This document shows, in pieces, positions 1-6,855 of a stretch of 64,000 nt of DNA (its first letter is position 1; each line of letters starts with the position of its first letter). The notes under the pieces are model-generated. The model did no database searches. It was not told the DNA's origin and saw only the letters and a list, made by a program, of their open reading frames with translations. Origin of the DNA: Alteromonas oceanisediminis (GTDB lineage: Bacteria > Pseudomonadota > Gammaproteobacteria > Enterobacterales > Alteromonadaceae); contig NZ_JAHCTA010000005.1 in NCBI RefSeq assembly GCF_018474025.1, positions 124,001 through 188,000 of the forward strand, written 5' to 3'. A program made the translations under genes and the position numbers.

Positions 1-548
1 AACGATAACACTTCCAGATTTTCAGCACTGTAGCGCACGCTTTCATCGTAAGTCTGCACTACCATCGCACCGATCACCTGATTACCGCGTTTTAGCGGCA
101 CGCCGATAAAATCGACGGGCAATGAACCCATGACCTTAATGCCTTTGGGTTCTAAAACTTCTTTGGCATTGTGCCGGCCGAATTGGAGATGCTCGCCGCT
201 GCGCAAAATAAACCCAGTTATCCCGCCACTCAGTTCTTCAGCGGGAATTTGCTTCACGGTTTGCTCGTCGAATTCATCGACAAAATAAACGAAGTCAATC
301 ATGCCTTCATCGCGCTCATAAAAAGCAACGAAAAAGTTGTCGGCATTCATGAAATCACCCACGATTTCATGAATGGATCGGTAAAGACTATTGAGATCGC
401 TGACGGAGCTGGACAGCTCTGAAATATCAAAGAGTGCTTTTTGAACGCGCTCGGCGCGCTTGTATTGCTCAGTTAGCTGCTGTAACTGAGGGATGAGCTC
501 GCGCAGCTCCTCTTCGGATAATTCAACTTTCGACGTGTCGGTTGACAT
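1..548 (-). CDS. GAF-domain signalling protein (N-terminal part, runs off the window)
   Basis: An open frame on the minus strand starts at ATG 548 and stays open to base 1, so only about 182 N-terminal residues are present. Residues 1-40 are acidic and helical (EEELRELIPQLQQLTEQYKR), a probable coiled coil. Residues 40-182 read as a GAF domain: a DISELSSSVSDLNSLYRSIH helix, then NFFVAFYERD, GITGFILRSG, and IGVPLKRGNQVIGAMVVQ. GAF domains bind small molecules or mediate dimerisation in sensor kinases, diguanylate cyclases and phosphodiesterases. The output domain lies outside the window, so the enzyme class cannot be given. There is no signal peptide, so it is probably cytoplasmic. Confidence 0.75.
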   Translation of the reverse strand, partial: MSTDTSKVELSEEELRELIPQLQQLTEQYKRAERVQKALFDISELSSSVSDLNSLYRSIHEIVGDFMNADNFFVAFYERDEGMIDFVYFVDEFDEQTVKQIPAEELSGGITGFILRSGEHLQFGRHNAKEVLEPKGIKVMGSLPVDFIGVPLKRGNQVIGAMVVQTYDESVRYSAENLEVLS

Positions 549-606
549 ACTACCTCATTGTGGCCGCGCGCTATCCATGACGTGTAAAGCAAATAACGGA
601 GAGTGG

Positions 607-1005
607 TTAAATACCTTCAAGCATATATTCAATCGCTACTTTAATATCGTCATTAGAGCAGTCGCCACAGGTTCCCATGGGCGGCATGGCGTTAATCCCA
701 TTAATGGCATTTTCCCAAATACCGTCAAACCCTTTTTCGTCCAGGCGAGGTTGCCAGTCAGCGGCAACTTGATTCTTAGGAGCGCCCAAAACGCCTGAAC
801 CATGGCAAGCTACGCACGCTTGATTATAGATGTCAGCACCCGAACGAGGGCCAGCATCAGCGACAGCCGCCTGCGCTCCTGCTACATGCACTGAACCGTA
901 AGGCTTGATACGCTCAGCTATTTCCTCGTCCGTCATTTCTTGAGCATTTATAGACAGCGCACTGAGCATTAGCGCAGACAAACCGATACATACTTTTAGT
1001 TTCAC
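607..1005 (-). CDS. cytochrome c5-type monohaem protein
   Basis: This is a 132-residue periplasmic c-type cytochrome. An N-terminal signal peptide (MKLKVCIGLSALMLSALSINA) precedes a haem-binding CVACH motif (Cys64, Cys67, His68). The axial methionine is in NAMPPMG (Met107 or Met110), and two further cysteines (C113, C116, in GTCGDC) follow, as is typical of the cytochrome c5 subgroup. These proteins shuttle electrons in the periplasm toward terminal oxidases or other reductases. The gene stands alone, in the same orientation as the GAF gene, 58 bases from it. The fold is clear; the electron-transfer partner is not known. Confidence 0.88.
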   Translation of the reverse strand: MKLKVCIGLSALMLSALSINAQEMTDEEIAERIKPYGSVHVAGAQAAVADAGPRSGADIYNQACVACHGSGVLGAPKNQVAADWQPRLDEKGFDGIWENAINGINAMPPMGTCGDCSNDDIKVAIEYMLEGI

Positions 1006-1156
1006 AACAGACTCCAGCCGAACGATAAATAAAGCTTACAATCAAAGTTTTCCGATTATAGCGGTAATTTATTATCGAACAACCGTTTACTGTTGAGATA
1101 TTCGCCAGTTTACGCAGAAAAACCCGAATAATCCTCGATAAACCCAGATAAATCGG

Positions 1157-1185
1157 TTGCTGCGCCTTTTTTTGGCACGTATCAT
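1157..1185 (+). promoter_or_regulatory. sigma-70 promoter of the tRNA-Arg unit
   Basis: TTGCTG (1157-1162) and TATCAT (1180-1185) are separated by 17 bases and followed by a GC-rich discriminator (AAGCGCCGC), the pattern of stable-RNA promoters. The predicted start near 1192 lies just before the tRNA 5' fragment at 1201, about 160 bases ahead of the intact tRNA. Confidence 0.55.
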
Positions 1186-1200
1186 AAGCGCCGCTATCGA

Positions 1201-1219
1201 GCACCCGTAGCTCAGCTGG
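1201..1219 (+). pseudogene. 5' fragment of tRNA-Arg
   Basis: GCACCCGTAGCTCAGCTGG is identical to the first 19 bases of the intact tRNA-Arg at 1350. After that the two sequences diverge completely: no anticodon arm, T arm or 3' acceptor strand follows. It sits where a tRNA would be expected behind the promoter at 1157-1185, so it may mark the original gene position or a direct repeat left by an insertion. Confidence 0.75.
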
Positions 1220-1349
1220 GTGAAAGTCGTGCTCCGCAGGAGATGGCGAGTGATTTAACATCACTCGACAAGACGTGAACGGCAAATCATGGATGATTTG
1301 ACTGGAAGCATGCCACACGGAAGTGAACGAAGAAACAACACTATACAAC
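1220..1349 (+). other. hairpin-rich spacer between tRNA fragment and tRNA-Arg
   Basis: The 130 bases carry three successive inverted repeats: CTCC/GGAG (1232-1242), GAGTGAT/ATCACTC (1248-1266) and CAAATCAT/ATGATTTG (1283-1300). No convincing reading frame is seen. If the upstream promoter is used, this segment is the 5' leader of the tRNA precursor and should be removed by RNase P. It is flanked by the 19-bp direct repeat of the tRNA 5' end. Confidence 0.5.
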
Positions 1350-1426
1350 GCACCCGTAGCTCAGCTGGATAGAGCGTTGCCCTCCGGAGGCAAAGGTCAT
1401 AGGTTCGAATCCTATCGGGTGCGCCA
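1350..1426 (+). tRNA. tRNA-Arg (anticodon CCG)
   Basis: The 77-base cloverleaf is complete, with an encoded CCA end. The acceptor stem is GCACCCG/CGGGTGC with G73-like discriminator then CCA. The D arm is GCTC...GAGC. The anticodon arm is TTGCC-CTCCGGA-GGCAA, placing CCG as anticodon. The T arm is ATAGG-TTCGAAT-CCTAT. It decodes CGG arginine codons. A weak hairpin (CGGGT/ACCCG) followed by TTTAG lies about 40 bases downstream and overlaps the 3' end of hipA. Confidence 0.97.
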
Positions 1427-1470
1427 GCACGGTTCGCTGGGCAGAATGCCCGGAGTCGTCCTATCGGGTA

Positions 1471-2784
1471 CTACCCGTTTAGAAAAGTTGTCATTTTGTT
1501 CAGGCAATTGAGTGTGTGCTCGGTTATTACCTCCCCAACATGCATATCAAAAAGTTCTTTAGCTTGCTTCAGAGTGGTATTTAGCGCTGTCTCTACCGTG
1601 TCATTTAAAGTAATCATGATGGCGAGTGCTTGCTCCTCATCTACCCCCTGCTTTTTTGCGTGCTCTGGCCAGTGCCGTGGCATGATCTCACTCCATTTGT
1701 AATGTGTGTTTTTACTATGGACTTTCATCGCCATCTTTATTTTCTTTGCCTGAATATTCCCTTGCCCGAAATAGGGATATGCGCTCAACACATCATAATA
1801 CGGAGTGAGCCGATATCCATCCTGATCTAGTGCAATGCTAAAGTTCTTTGCATGCCCATCAATTGCAGCAAGTAACCAAAATACGATTTGTACACGCAAA
1901 AATTCGAGTCTATCTTCGTATGCGTTTTTTGAACCAGACAGCAGCTTCATAATCTGCTGGGAACCTGGGCCGCCCTTTTCCTCATACTTTGAACCACTCA
2001 CTTTACCGAGCGCTTGACACATATCCTCTTGGGGAAGCCGGAAAATAGACTCTTCCTCAATTCTGCGATCAAAGCGTTTCACCACCAATATCTTCTGGTC
2101 TTCAAATTGCGCAATTTCACAATCTGCGACATCTAGACCGAGGTTTTTCATAAATACCTGACAGAACCATTCGTTGTCTACACTCGAAGATAAGTCTATT
2201 CCCAAGCTTTCGTGATGAAGAATGGGCGGCTTTAAGATATGCGTGGTTGGCGTTGAGCCATGTGGTCGGCACCATCTTCCTTCCCATAGAGTTAGAGCGG
2301 TCTTCTCCTGCGCGCCAGCAAGCGAAATTCTGAAGTCATCATCTGAGTTCATACCTAGCATTTTCTCAAAACGAGTGTCTCTGATAATTTGTGCGACTTC
2401 ACCCTCAGATAATGGAGTAAGCGACAGCGGAAGCATTTCTCCTGTTGCAGGTGCTTGAGTGAATGTGAGCGCACCCACACAATCTTTTCCAACCTTGTCT
2501 AACAAATCGAAGGGCTTTGCACTATCTGCTCCTAAGCGATCTTTTATGTGCTCTCTGATAGCGCTTGTATCCGGCAGCAAATTATCAAAGTAAGCATGTA
2601 CAGCTTCTCCCTTTATTTCAGCTCGCTGCATAGGCAGGCTTAGGGAGATAGCGCGGCCTCCCCCTACCTCTAGCCAGTCGTGGTCGTACTTAAAGCTCAA
2701 ACGTCCATTTTTTAAATACAACTCACCCACAGGAAACCCGTTCATTGAGCAAAAGAGTGTGCGGGTATGTGATTTTCGTCCCAT
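1471..2784 (-). CDS. hipA: HipA-type serine/threonine kinase toxin
   Basis: The 437-residue product is full length for HipA. After the N-terminal subdomain (about residues 1-110), the signature SLAGAQEKTAL is followed by THILKP (ATP-site lysine), ILVVKRFDRR, the catalytic loop IDGHAKNFS (Asp near residue 309) and the metal-binding YYDV. In characterised systems HipA phosphorylates glutamyl-tRNA synthetase, halts charging and promotes dormancy; HipB neutralises and represses it. Here hipB lies directly upstream, overlapping by one base (TGATG), as expected for a co-translated antitoxin-toxin pair. The 3' end lies 44 bases from tRNA-Arg, a common insertion site. The target in this organism is not established. 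Confidence 0.92.
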   Translation of the reverse strand: MGRKSHTRTLFCSMNGFPVGELYLKNGRLSFKYDHDWLEVGGGRAISLSLPMQRAEIKGEAVHAYFDNLLPDTSAIREHIKDRLGADSAKPFDLLDKVGKDCVGALTFTQAPATGEMLPLSLTPLSEGEVAQIIRDTRFEKMLGMNSDDDFRISLAGAQEKTALTLWEGRWCRPHGSTPTTHILKPPILHHESLGIDLSSSVDNEWFCQVFMKNLGLDVADCEIAQFEDQKILVVKRFDRRIEEESIFRLPQEDMCQALGKVSGSKYEEKGGPGSQQIMKLLSGSKNAYEDRLEFLRVQIVFWLLAAIDGHAKNFSIALDQDGYRLTPYYDVLSAYPYFGQGNIQAKKIKMAMKVHSKNTHYKWSEIMPRHWPEHAKKQGVDEEQALAIMITLNDTVETALNTTLKQAKELFDMHVGEVITEHTLNCLNKMTTFLNG

Positions 2785-3050
2785 CAGAATCTCAGTGATT
2801 TTTTCGCGCGTGGAGTAGTCAGCGTGGATTCTTCACCCTTGGACAGGCTGTCGACCTTCAGCTCTAAGTCTAGTGACGCACAAAGTTTGATGAGCATATC
2901 GACCGAGACTTTTTCAGGCTTGGTTTCACAGTTAGAAATATCTCGTTGATATACACCAATGCGTTTTGCTAAATCAGCTTGAGTCCATCCATTGACTTTT
3001 CTACTGTCCTTGATAATGGCGCTAAGATCCTTAGGCGTATTAATTTTCAT
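2784..3050 (-). CDS. hipB: HipB-type antitoxin, XRE-family repressor
   Basis: Starting at ATG 3050, the product is 88 residues, the usual HipB size. An upstream in-frame ATG at 3131 would add 27 residues but would place translation inside the operator array, so it was not chosen. Residues 8-65 form an XRE helix-turn-helix (DSRKVNGWTQADLAKRIGV, then YQRDISNCETKPEKVSVDML). The C-terminal tail is basic (TTPRAKKSLRF). As in other hipBA modules it should bind the palindromes at 3061-3159 and cover the kinase, repressing its own operon. The tail is the region that dimer contacts and Lon cleavage use in the E. coli protein; that is not shown here. Confidence 0.88.
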   Translation of the reverse strand: MKINTPKDLSAIIKDSRKVNGWTQADLAKRIGVYQRDISNCETKPEKVSVDMLIKLCASLDLELKVDSLSKGEESTLTTPRAKKSLRF

Positions 3051-3060
3051 GTCAGTCTCG

Positions 3061-3159
3061 TATACCGATTTGCGTATAAATTTAAGATATGCTAATTCCT
3101 GTATAAAGTTACTATATACAGAAAATCGCATAAATCAATTTTATACGGATTTGTGTATA
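3061..3159 (-). promoter_or_regulatory. hipBA promoter region with three palindromic operators
   Basis: Two matching palindromes, TATAC-N8-GTATA, lie at 3061-3078 and 3142-3159. Both spacers contain the core GATTTG. Between them is an inverse arrangement, CTGTATA-N9-TATACAG (3099-3121). The first palindrome ends 10 bases upstream of the hipB start. E. coli hipBA is controlled by repeated short palindromes with an 8-base spacer, so the geometry fits HipB autoregulation. Binding is inferred, not shown. Confidence 0.65.
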
Positions 3160-3389
3160 AGAAAACCAGTCCTAGTCAGAGTGTCAATTTTCTAATCTCA
3201 CCAGGTCAACGCTGTTGATTGATGTCAACTTCACGTCCTTATCAGGTGTTGTGGGATCCCCATAACGAGACGCCTCCGATTTAAATGGAATTCACACGGC
3301 TTGAGTCAGTTCGCCACGTTAATGAAGGATAAAAGTGACATGCGTTGCTCGAATGTGGCAACGCGCTAAACTATGGTGCTCACCGCCCC

Positions 3390-3641
3390 TCACTTCATAT
3401 GTGCTTTCCCACCAATCATCTTGTAGGCAGGTGTTCCCCGGATCAGTGTTTCGCGCGCGAAGGTCTGATGACATTGAGGGCACTCGCATGGCTGATTCGT
3501 ATAATCTTCTACAATTCGTTCGATAAAACATTTCACCAGCGCACCTTTGCCACCTTTGCGGTATTTGTACAGTGGCGCTTTGCACTGCGCGCATGAGATA
3601 AGCACCGTGCGGGTGGGGCCCTTTTTATTCGGTTTTGCCAC
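3390..3641 (-). CDS. zinc-ribbon protein of a conserved gammaproteobacterial family
   Basis: Using GTG 3641, the product has 83 residues; AAAGGAG lies 12 bases upstream. A longer frame begins at ATG 3707 but adds unconserved sequence. Two CxxC pairs, CAQC near the start and CPQC near residue 55, would bind one zinc ion. Between them is a basic segment (YKYRKGGKGALVKCFIERIVEDY), and the end reads FARETLIRGTPAYKMIGGK. I recognise this as a small conserved zinc-ribbon family thought to bind nucleic acid or protein; no specific role is known to me. The gene lies alone between hipBA and the histidine kinase. Confidence 0.7.
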   Translation of the reverse strand: MAKPNKKGPTRTVLISCAQCKAPLYKYRKGGKGALVKCFIERIVEDYTNQPCECPQCHQTFARETLIRGTPAYKMIGGKAHMK

Positions 3642-3791
3642 GCTGTGGAGGTACTCCTTTAAAATGCCTTTTGCTGCTAATGATACCCCATTACGCCACG
3701 CAATCATGTTGCGTTATTGCGTCATCGCATCGAAATAAGGGCAGAAATTTTTCGGAGAGTATGCCTATACTTTGATGGTCATATTGCATCG

Positions 3792-3941
3792 ATGAGTGTT
3801 TATATGCCTGAGGCTAGAGGAAACTTAGCTTACGTAGAAAATCAGTTACGTAAAGCCGGTTTTCGCATTTTGCTCGGATTTTCCATAGTTATAGGGTTAG
3901 TGATCTACGTCACAACACCTGAAAATGCGCTGTTTGCCTAG
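3792..3941 (+). pseudogene. N-terminal fragment of the hybrid histidine kinase, ended by in-frame TAG
   Basis: This frame encodes the cytoplasmic N-terminus (MPEARGNLAYVENQLRKAG) and first membrane segment (FRILLGFSIVIGLVIYV) of a sensor. It then stops at TAG 3939-3941. The stop is exactly in frame with the kinase frame that resumes two codons later. It falls inside the second membrane segment (LFA-stop-AFMLSWFVLSVLAIA), so it looks like a nonsense change in one gene, not two genes. ATG 3792 and ATG 3804 are both possible starts; neither has a strong ribosome site. Confidence 0.65.
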
Positions 3942-3947
3942 GCATTT

Positions 3948-5474
3948 ATGCTGTCCTGGTTTGTTTTATCTGTGCTGGCGATAGCTAGGCCTCGCTACAA
4001 TAAATGGCTGGCCAAACTATGGGTCGTTTTTTCGGTGCCGTTAGTGCCGTTTTTGGTGTTATTAAATGGTATTGTTCCCGTTACGCTGATACCGCTTGCG
4101 ACCATCATTCCTATCATGTTGCTTAGCGGGCCTTGGCGACTCATACCGGTGCTAGCGATCACGCTTTCAACCCTAATAGTGCCTCTTTCTCCGGTTCCCT
4201 TTGACTACGCTATCTGGCTTAGGTTGTGTATTACTAACTTCATGGTCGCAGCCATGGTCATGGTGCTGGTTCGCTACCTCCAAAAAGCCCTTGTCGACAG
4301 CATGGATAAGTCTGACGCGCTGAAAGAAGCATTGCACAGTGCGCGGCAGGCAAATCAAACCCAAACACAGTTTCTCGCCACAATGTCGCATGAAATCCGC
4401 ACACCGATGAACGGTATCCTGGGGCTGGTAGAAAGCGCATTAGCAACCGAGGTGTCTGATACACAACGCGACTATCTTGAGAAGGTTATGCGTTCAGGGC
4501 AAGTTTTACAGGGGATCCTGAACGATATACTGGATTCATCTAAATTGACCGCTGGCAAGCTAGTGATTGAAAATGTGCCATTTTCGGTTCAGCGGGTGCT
4601 CGAAGATGTCGAAGCCGTTTTTGTCTCTTCCGCAGCACAAAAATCACTCGAACTGCAGATCCATTTATCTGAATCGGTATGGCCTGTGGTTGTAGGCGAC
4701 CCGATGCGACTTTCTCAGGTGCTGAGTAATCTCATAAGTAATGCCATCAAGTTTACGCAACACGGCAACATGGTGCTGAGCGTTGCAGTTGTTGAGCAAG
4801 ATGAAAAGCAGCAAACGTTACGCTTCTCCGTCGCTGATACCGGCATAGGGATCCCGGTACAGCACCGAGATGAAATCTTCTCTCCCTTCACGCAAGCTGA
4901 TGGCTCAACGGCGCGTCAATTCGGCGGTACTGGGTTGGGTCTGCAAATTGCCAGAAACCTTGTAGAAAATATGGGGGGACGGCTTATTCTTGAAAATAGT
5001 CTTACCAGTAATGCGCTTGGTAGCGAGTTCTCGTTTTGTCTAGCGTTTCAGGCGTCGAATGAGCAGCCTGTGAATCAGGTTGACGGAATGACAGATGTGG
5101 TGAACCAGTTTGACGGAAGAGCACTGGTGGTAGACGACAACGAAATCAATCAGGTCGTCGCAAAAAACATATTAATGCGCTACGGCCTGAAGGTGGCTAT
5201 CGTGTCGGGCGGAAAAGAAGCTATTGCTGCCTGTCAGCGCATTCACTTTGATGTGGTGTTTATGGATTTGCATATGCCAGAGATGGATGGTTTTCAGGCT
5301 GCCACTCAAATTCATCAAACTCATCCTAACGTTCCGATCGTTGCTTTGACGGCTGCAGTACTTAAACCCGATGTCGACAAGGCTAGAGCTGCAGGTATGC
5401 ATCATCACCTCGCAAAACCGATTGACCATGATGCCTTGCGCAAAGTTTTGTTGGCTATATTCACAACTCCTTGA
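3948..5474 (+). CDS. hybrid sensor histidine kinase with receiver domain (5'-truncated)
   Basis: The 508 residues from ATG 3948 hold five hydrophobic segments (about 1-108). A dimerisation/phosphoacceptor domain follows, with H-box FLATMSHEIRTPMNGILGL (His148). The ATPase domain has N box NLISNAIKFT, G1 VADTGIGIP and G2 GGTGLGLQIA. A C-terminal receiver contains VVDDNEIN, phospho-acceptor Asp440 in MDLHMPEMDG, and the conserved TAA and KP positions. No HPt domain is present, so a separate phosphotransfer partner is expected. The ligand is unknown; there is no periplasmic domain of note. Upstream, an in-frame TAG separates it from its first membrane segment, and the ribosome site before ATG 3948 is poor, so expression is doubtful. 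Confidence 0.8.
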   Translation: MLSWFVLSVLAIARPRYNKWLAKLWVVFSVPLVPFLVLLNGIVPVTLIPLATIIPIMLLSGPWRLIPVLAITLSTLIVPLSPVPFDYAIWLRLCITNFMVAAMVMVLVRYLQKALVDSMDKSDALKEALHSARQANQTQTQFLATMSHEIRTPMNGILGLVESALATEVSDTQRDYLEKVMRSGQVLQGILNDILDSSKLTAGKLVIENVPFSVQRVLEDVEAVFVSSAAQKSLELQIHLSESVWPVVVGDPMRLSQVLSNLISNAIKFTQHGNMVLSVAVVEQDEKQQTLRFSVADTGIGIPVQHRDEIFSPFTQADGSTARQFGGTGLGLQIARNLVENMGGRLILENSLTSNALGSEFSFCLAFQASNEQPVNQVDGMTDVVNQFDGRALVVDDNEINQVVAKNILMRYGLKVAIVSGGKEAIAACQRIHFDVVFMDLHMPEMDGFQAATQIHQTHPNVPIVALTAAVLKPDVDKARAAGMHHHLAKPIDHDALRKVLLAIFTTP

Positions 5475-5479
5475 ACGAT

Positions 5480-5495
5480 GGCACACCAATTGCTT
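5480..5495 (+). promoter_or_regulatory. sigma-54-like promoter for csbD
   Basis: TGGCACACCAATTGCT matches the -24/-12 consensus (TGGCAC-N5-TTGCW) at every key position, with GG and GC separated by 10 bases. It lies 5 bases after the kinase stop and about 70 bases before the CsbD-family gene. Confidence 0.7.
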
Positions 5496-5566
5496 TTCTA
5501 AGAGCGAGTGGCTTTGCATTGTGAACGCAGTGCGAGGCACTAACCTGAACTGACAAGGAGATATTT

Positions 5567-5767
5567 ATGAATAAAGATCAAGTTGAAGGTAATTGGAAAC
5601 AACTTAAAGGCAAAGCACAGCAGAAGTGGGGCGATCTAACCGATGATGAGTTAGACAAAATGAAAGGCAGCCGCACTGAATTAGTTGGCAAAATACAAGA
5701 GAAATACGGAAAGTCGAAGGAAGAAGCTGAGCGTGAGGTCGACGAGTTTTACAACAGCAATTCATAA
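5567..5767 (+). CDS. CsbD-family stress protein
   Basis: The 66-residue, highly charged product shows the CsbD signature: MNKDQVEGNWKQLKGKAQQK at the N-terminus, then WGDLTDDELDKMKGSRTELVGKI and a final KSKEEAEREVDEF. The family is abundant in general-stress and stationary-phase responses (YjbJ in E. coli), but its molecular activity is unknown. A strong ribosome site (AAGGAGAT) precedes the ATG by six bases. A sigma-54-like promoter lies upstream and a strong terminator follows, so this is a single-gene unit. Its neighbours (host-attachment family, DUF1328) are also typical stress-regulated small proteins. Confidence 0.9.
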   Translation: MNKDQVEGNWKQLKGKAQQKWGDLTDDELDKMKGSRTELVGKIQEKYGKSKEEAEREVDEFYNSNS

Positions 5768-5794
5768 CGCTGTTCGATAGACACGATACTTAAA

Positions 5795-5841
5795 AGCCCA
5801 ACTGGGAAGCAACACAAGGCTGCCCATGTTGGGCTTTTTTT
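5795..5841 (+). terminator. Rho-independent terminator of csbD
   Basis: AGCCCAAC (5795-5802) pairs with GTTGGGCT (5828-5835) across a 25-base loop that can fold further. A run of seven Ts follows. Confidence 0.8.
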
Positions 5842-5982
5842 ATGAAGTGCGAAAATAGTGTGAATGTTGCTGTGAAAGAATTACACGAAGGTAACAACAT
5901 TTTTTTAATTTCATTGCGCTTTAAAAAGATGTGAGGAAACCTATTGACGCGCAAAATAGCAAGCGCCGACATTTTTGCACTT

Positions 5983-6000
5983 TTGGCACGATTGAAGCAT
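5983..6000 (+). promoter_or_regulatory. sigma-54-like promoter for the host-attachment gene
   Basis: TTGGCACGATTGAAGCAT keeps the -24 GG and -12 GC with 10 bases between them and a good TGGCACG half. The -12 half is AAGC instead of TTGC. It lies 76 bases before the ATG at 6076, and its right half is identical to that of the element at 7397. Confidence 0.55.
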
Positions 6001-6075
6001 TCAACACGACGAAAACTAACGTTTGGTATCGCATAAAGCACGTATCTCAAACCTAGACGTGTATCAGGAGGGAAT

Positions 6076-6519
6076 ATGAATAAACAATCATGGTTGGTTG
6101 TTGCCAATGGCTCAGAAGCGACTTTGTACAAATATCTGGCCGGAGGAACTGCGCTTGAAGAGATCGGCGGTGTTGGCAATGGAACCCGGCGCTATCAGGA
6201 TGAAGATTTAGTGACTGACAGACCGGGTGTTATGTCAGGCGGTGGTAGTCACATTCAAGGCAAGGACGCATTAACCAGCGAGCAATCACCTAGCGATAGA
6301 GCTAAGCATGAGTTTGCGCAAAGTGTCGTTGATGAACTGGAAAGCGCTCGTCGAAACGATAAGTTGCACAGTATCGATATCGTAGCAGAACCATCAATGC
6401 TGGGGTTAATGCGTGATTTGATGGATGCAAACTTGCAAAAATTGATCGACAAGTCGGTGAGCAAAAACGCTCACGGGAAAGATAAGGATACACTTTTGAA
6501 GTTGGTCAAAAGCGCCTAG
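6076..6519 (+). CDS. host-attachment family protein (PF10116-like)
   Basis: The 147-residue cytoplasmic protein starts at ATG 6076 with ribosome site AGGAGGG. The N-terminus MNKQSWLVVANGSEATLYKY, a DLVTDRPGVMSGGGSH segment, and the central FAQSVVDELESARRNDKL followed by IVAEPSMLGLMRDLM match the Host_attach family. The name comes from an Agrobacterium attachment locus. The fold is related to bacterial eRF1-like proteins, so the family name is a weak guide to function. It is followed after 18 bases by a small gene of unknown function in what appears to be the same transcript, under a sigma-54-like element. Confidence 0.82.
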   Translation: MNKQSWLVVANGSEATLYKYLAGGTALEEIGGVGNGTRRYQDEDLVTDRPGVMSGGGSHIQGKDALTSEQSPSDRAKHEFAQSVVDELESARRNDKLHSIDIVAEPSMLGLMRDLMDANLQKLIDKSVSKNAHGKDKDTLLKLVKSA

Positions 6520-6537
6520 GTCAACGGGAGAATGAGC

Positions 6538-6855
6538 ATGAATTTACATACCTCGCGAAGCAACGACATATCCACCTGCTCTAACTGTCCATCAGAAGAA
6601 ACCATTCAGGAGGGGATTGCTTCACTCAACTCAGCGATGAGTGCGAGTCATCGGAATGCTAGTGTTTCTCGAATGCGCACTTCGACATCATCAGAGAACA
6701 AAATTGATTTTGAGTTACAGGAAAGCTCGGCCCAAATCGAAGAATTCATCCAAGATTTCTTTCCGCAACAAGGTGAGTCACCGACGGCGCAAGCAGAGTC
6801 ATCGACGGCGAAAATAGTTTACGGTCCGTGGCCAGCGAAGAGGGCTCCTCAGTAA
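6538..6855 (+). CDS. small hypothetical protein
   Basis: I do not recognise this 105-residue protein. ATG 6538 was chosen because GGGAG lies nine bases upstream; ATG 6532 in the same frame sits on top of that site. The product is polar, with an early CSNC pair, a Ser/Thr-rich middle (SASHRNASVSRMRTSTSS), a short acidic helix (SAQIEEFIQDFFPQQ) and a near-duplicated GESPTAQ/ESSTAK segment. No membrane segment or signal peptide is seen. It follows the host-attachment gene by 18 bases, which supports co-expression. Confidence 0.6.
   Translation: MNLHTSRSNDISTCSNCPSEETIQEGIASLNSAMSASHRNASVSRMRTSTSSENKIDFELQESSAQIEEFIQDFFPQQGESPTAQAESSTAKIVYGPWPAKRAPQ

Noticed and set aside
1171-1190. Possible sigma-54 element around TTTGGCACGTATC near the tRNA
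   Set aside because: The GG-GC spacing is 12 bases, not 10, and a good sigma-70 pair explains the region.
3319-3594. 91-codon minus-strand frame overlapping the zinc-ribbon gene
   Set aside because: It is a different frame over the conserved CxxC protein and lacks any motif.
3939-3941. Amber codon as a pyrrolysine or selenocysteine-type recoding site
   Set aside because: Pyrrolysine machinery is not expected in this lineage, the codon lies in a membrane helix, and no recoding structure is visible. A nonsense mutation is simpler.
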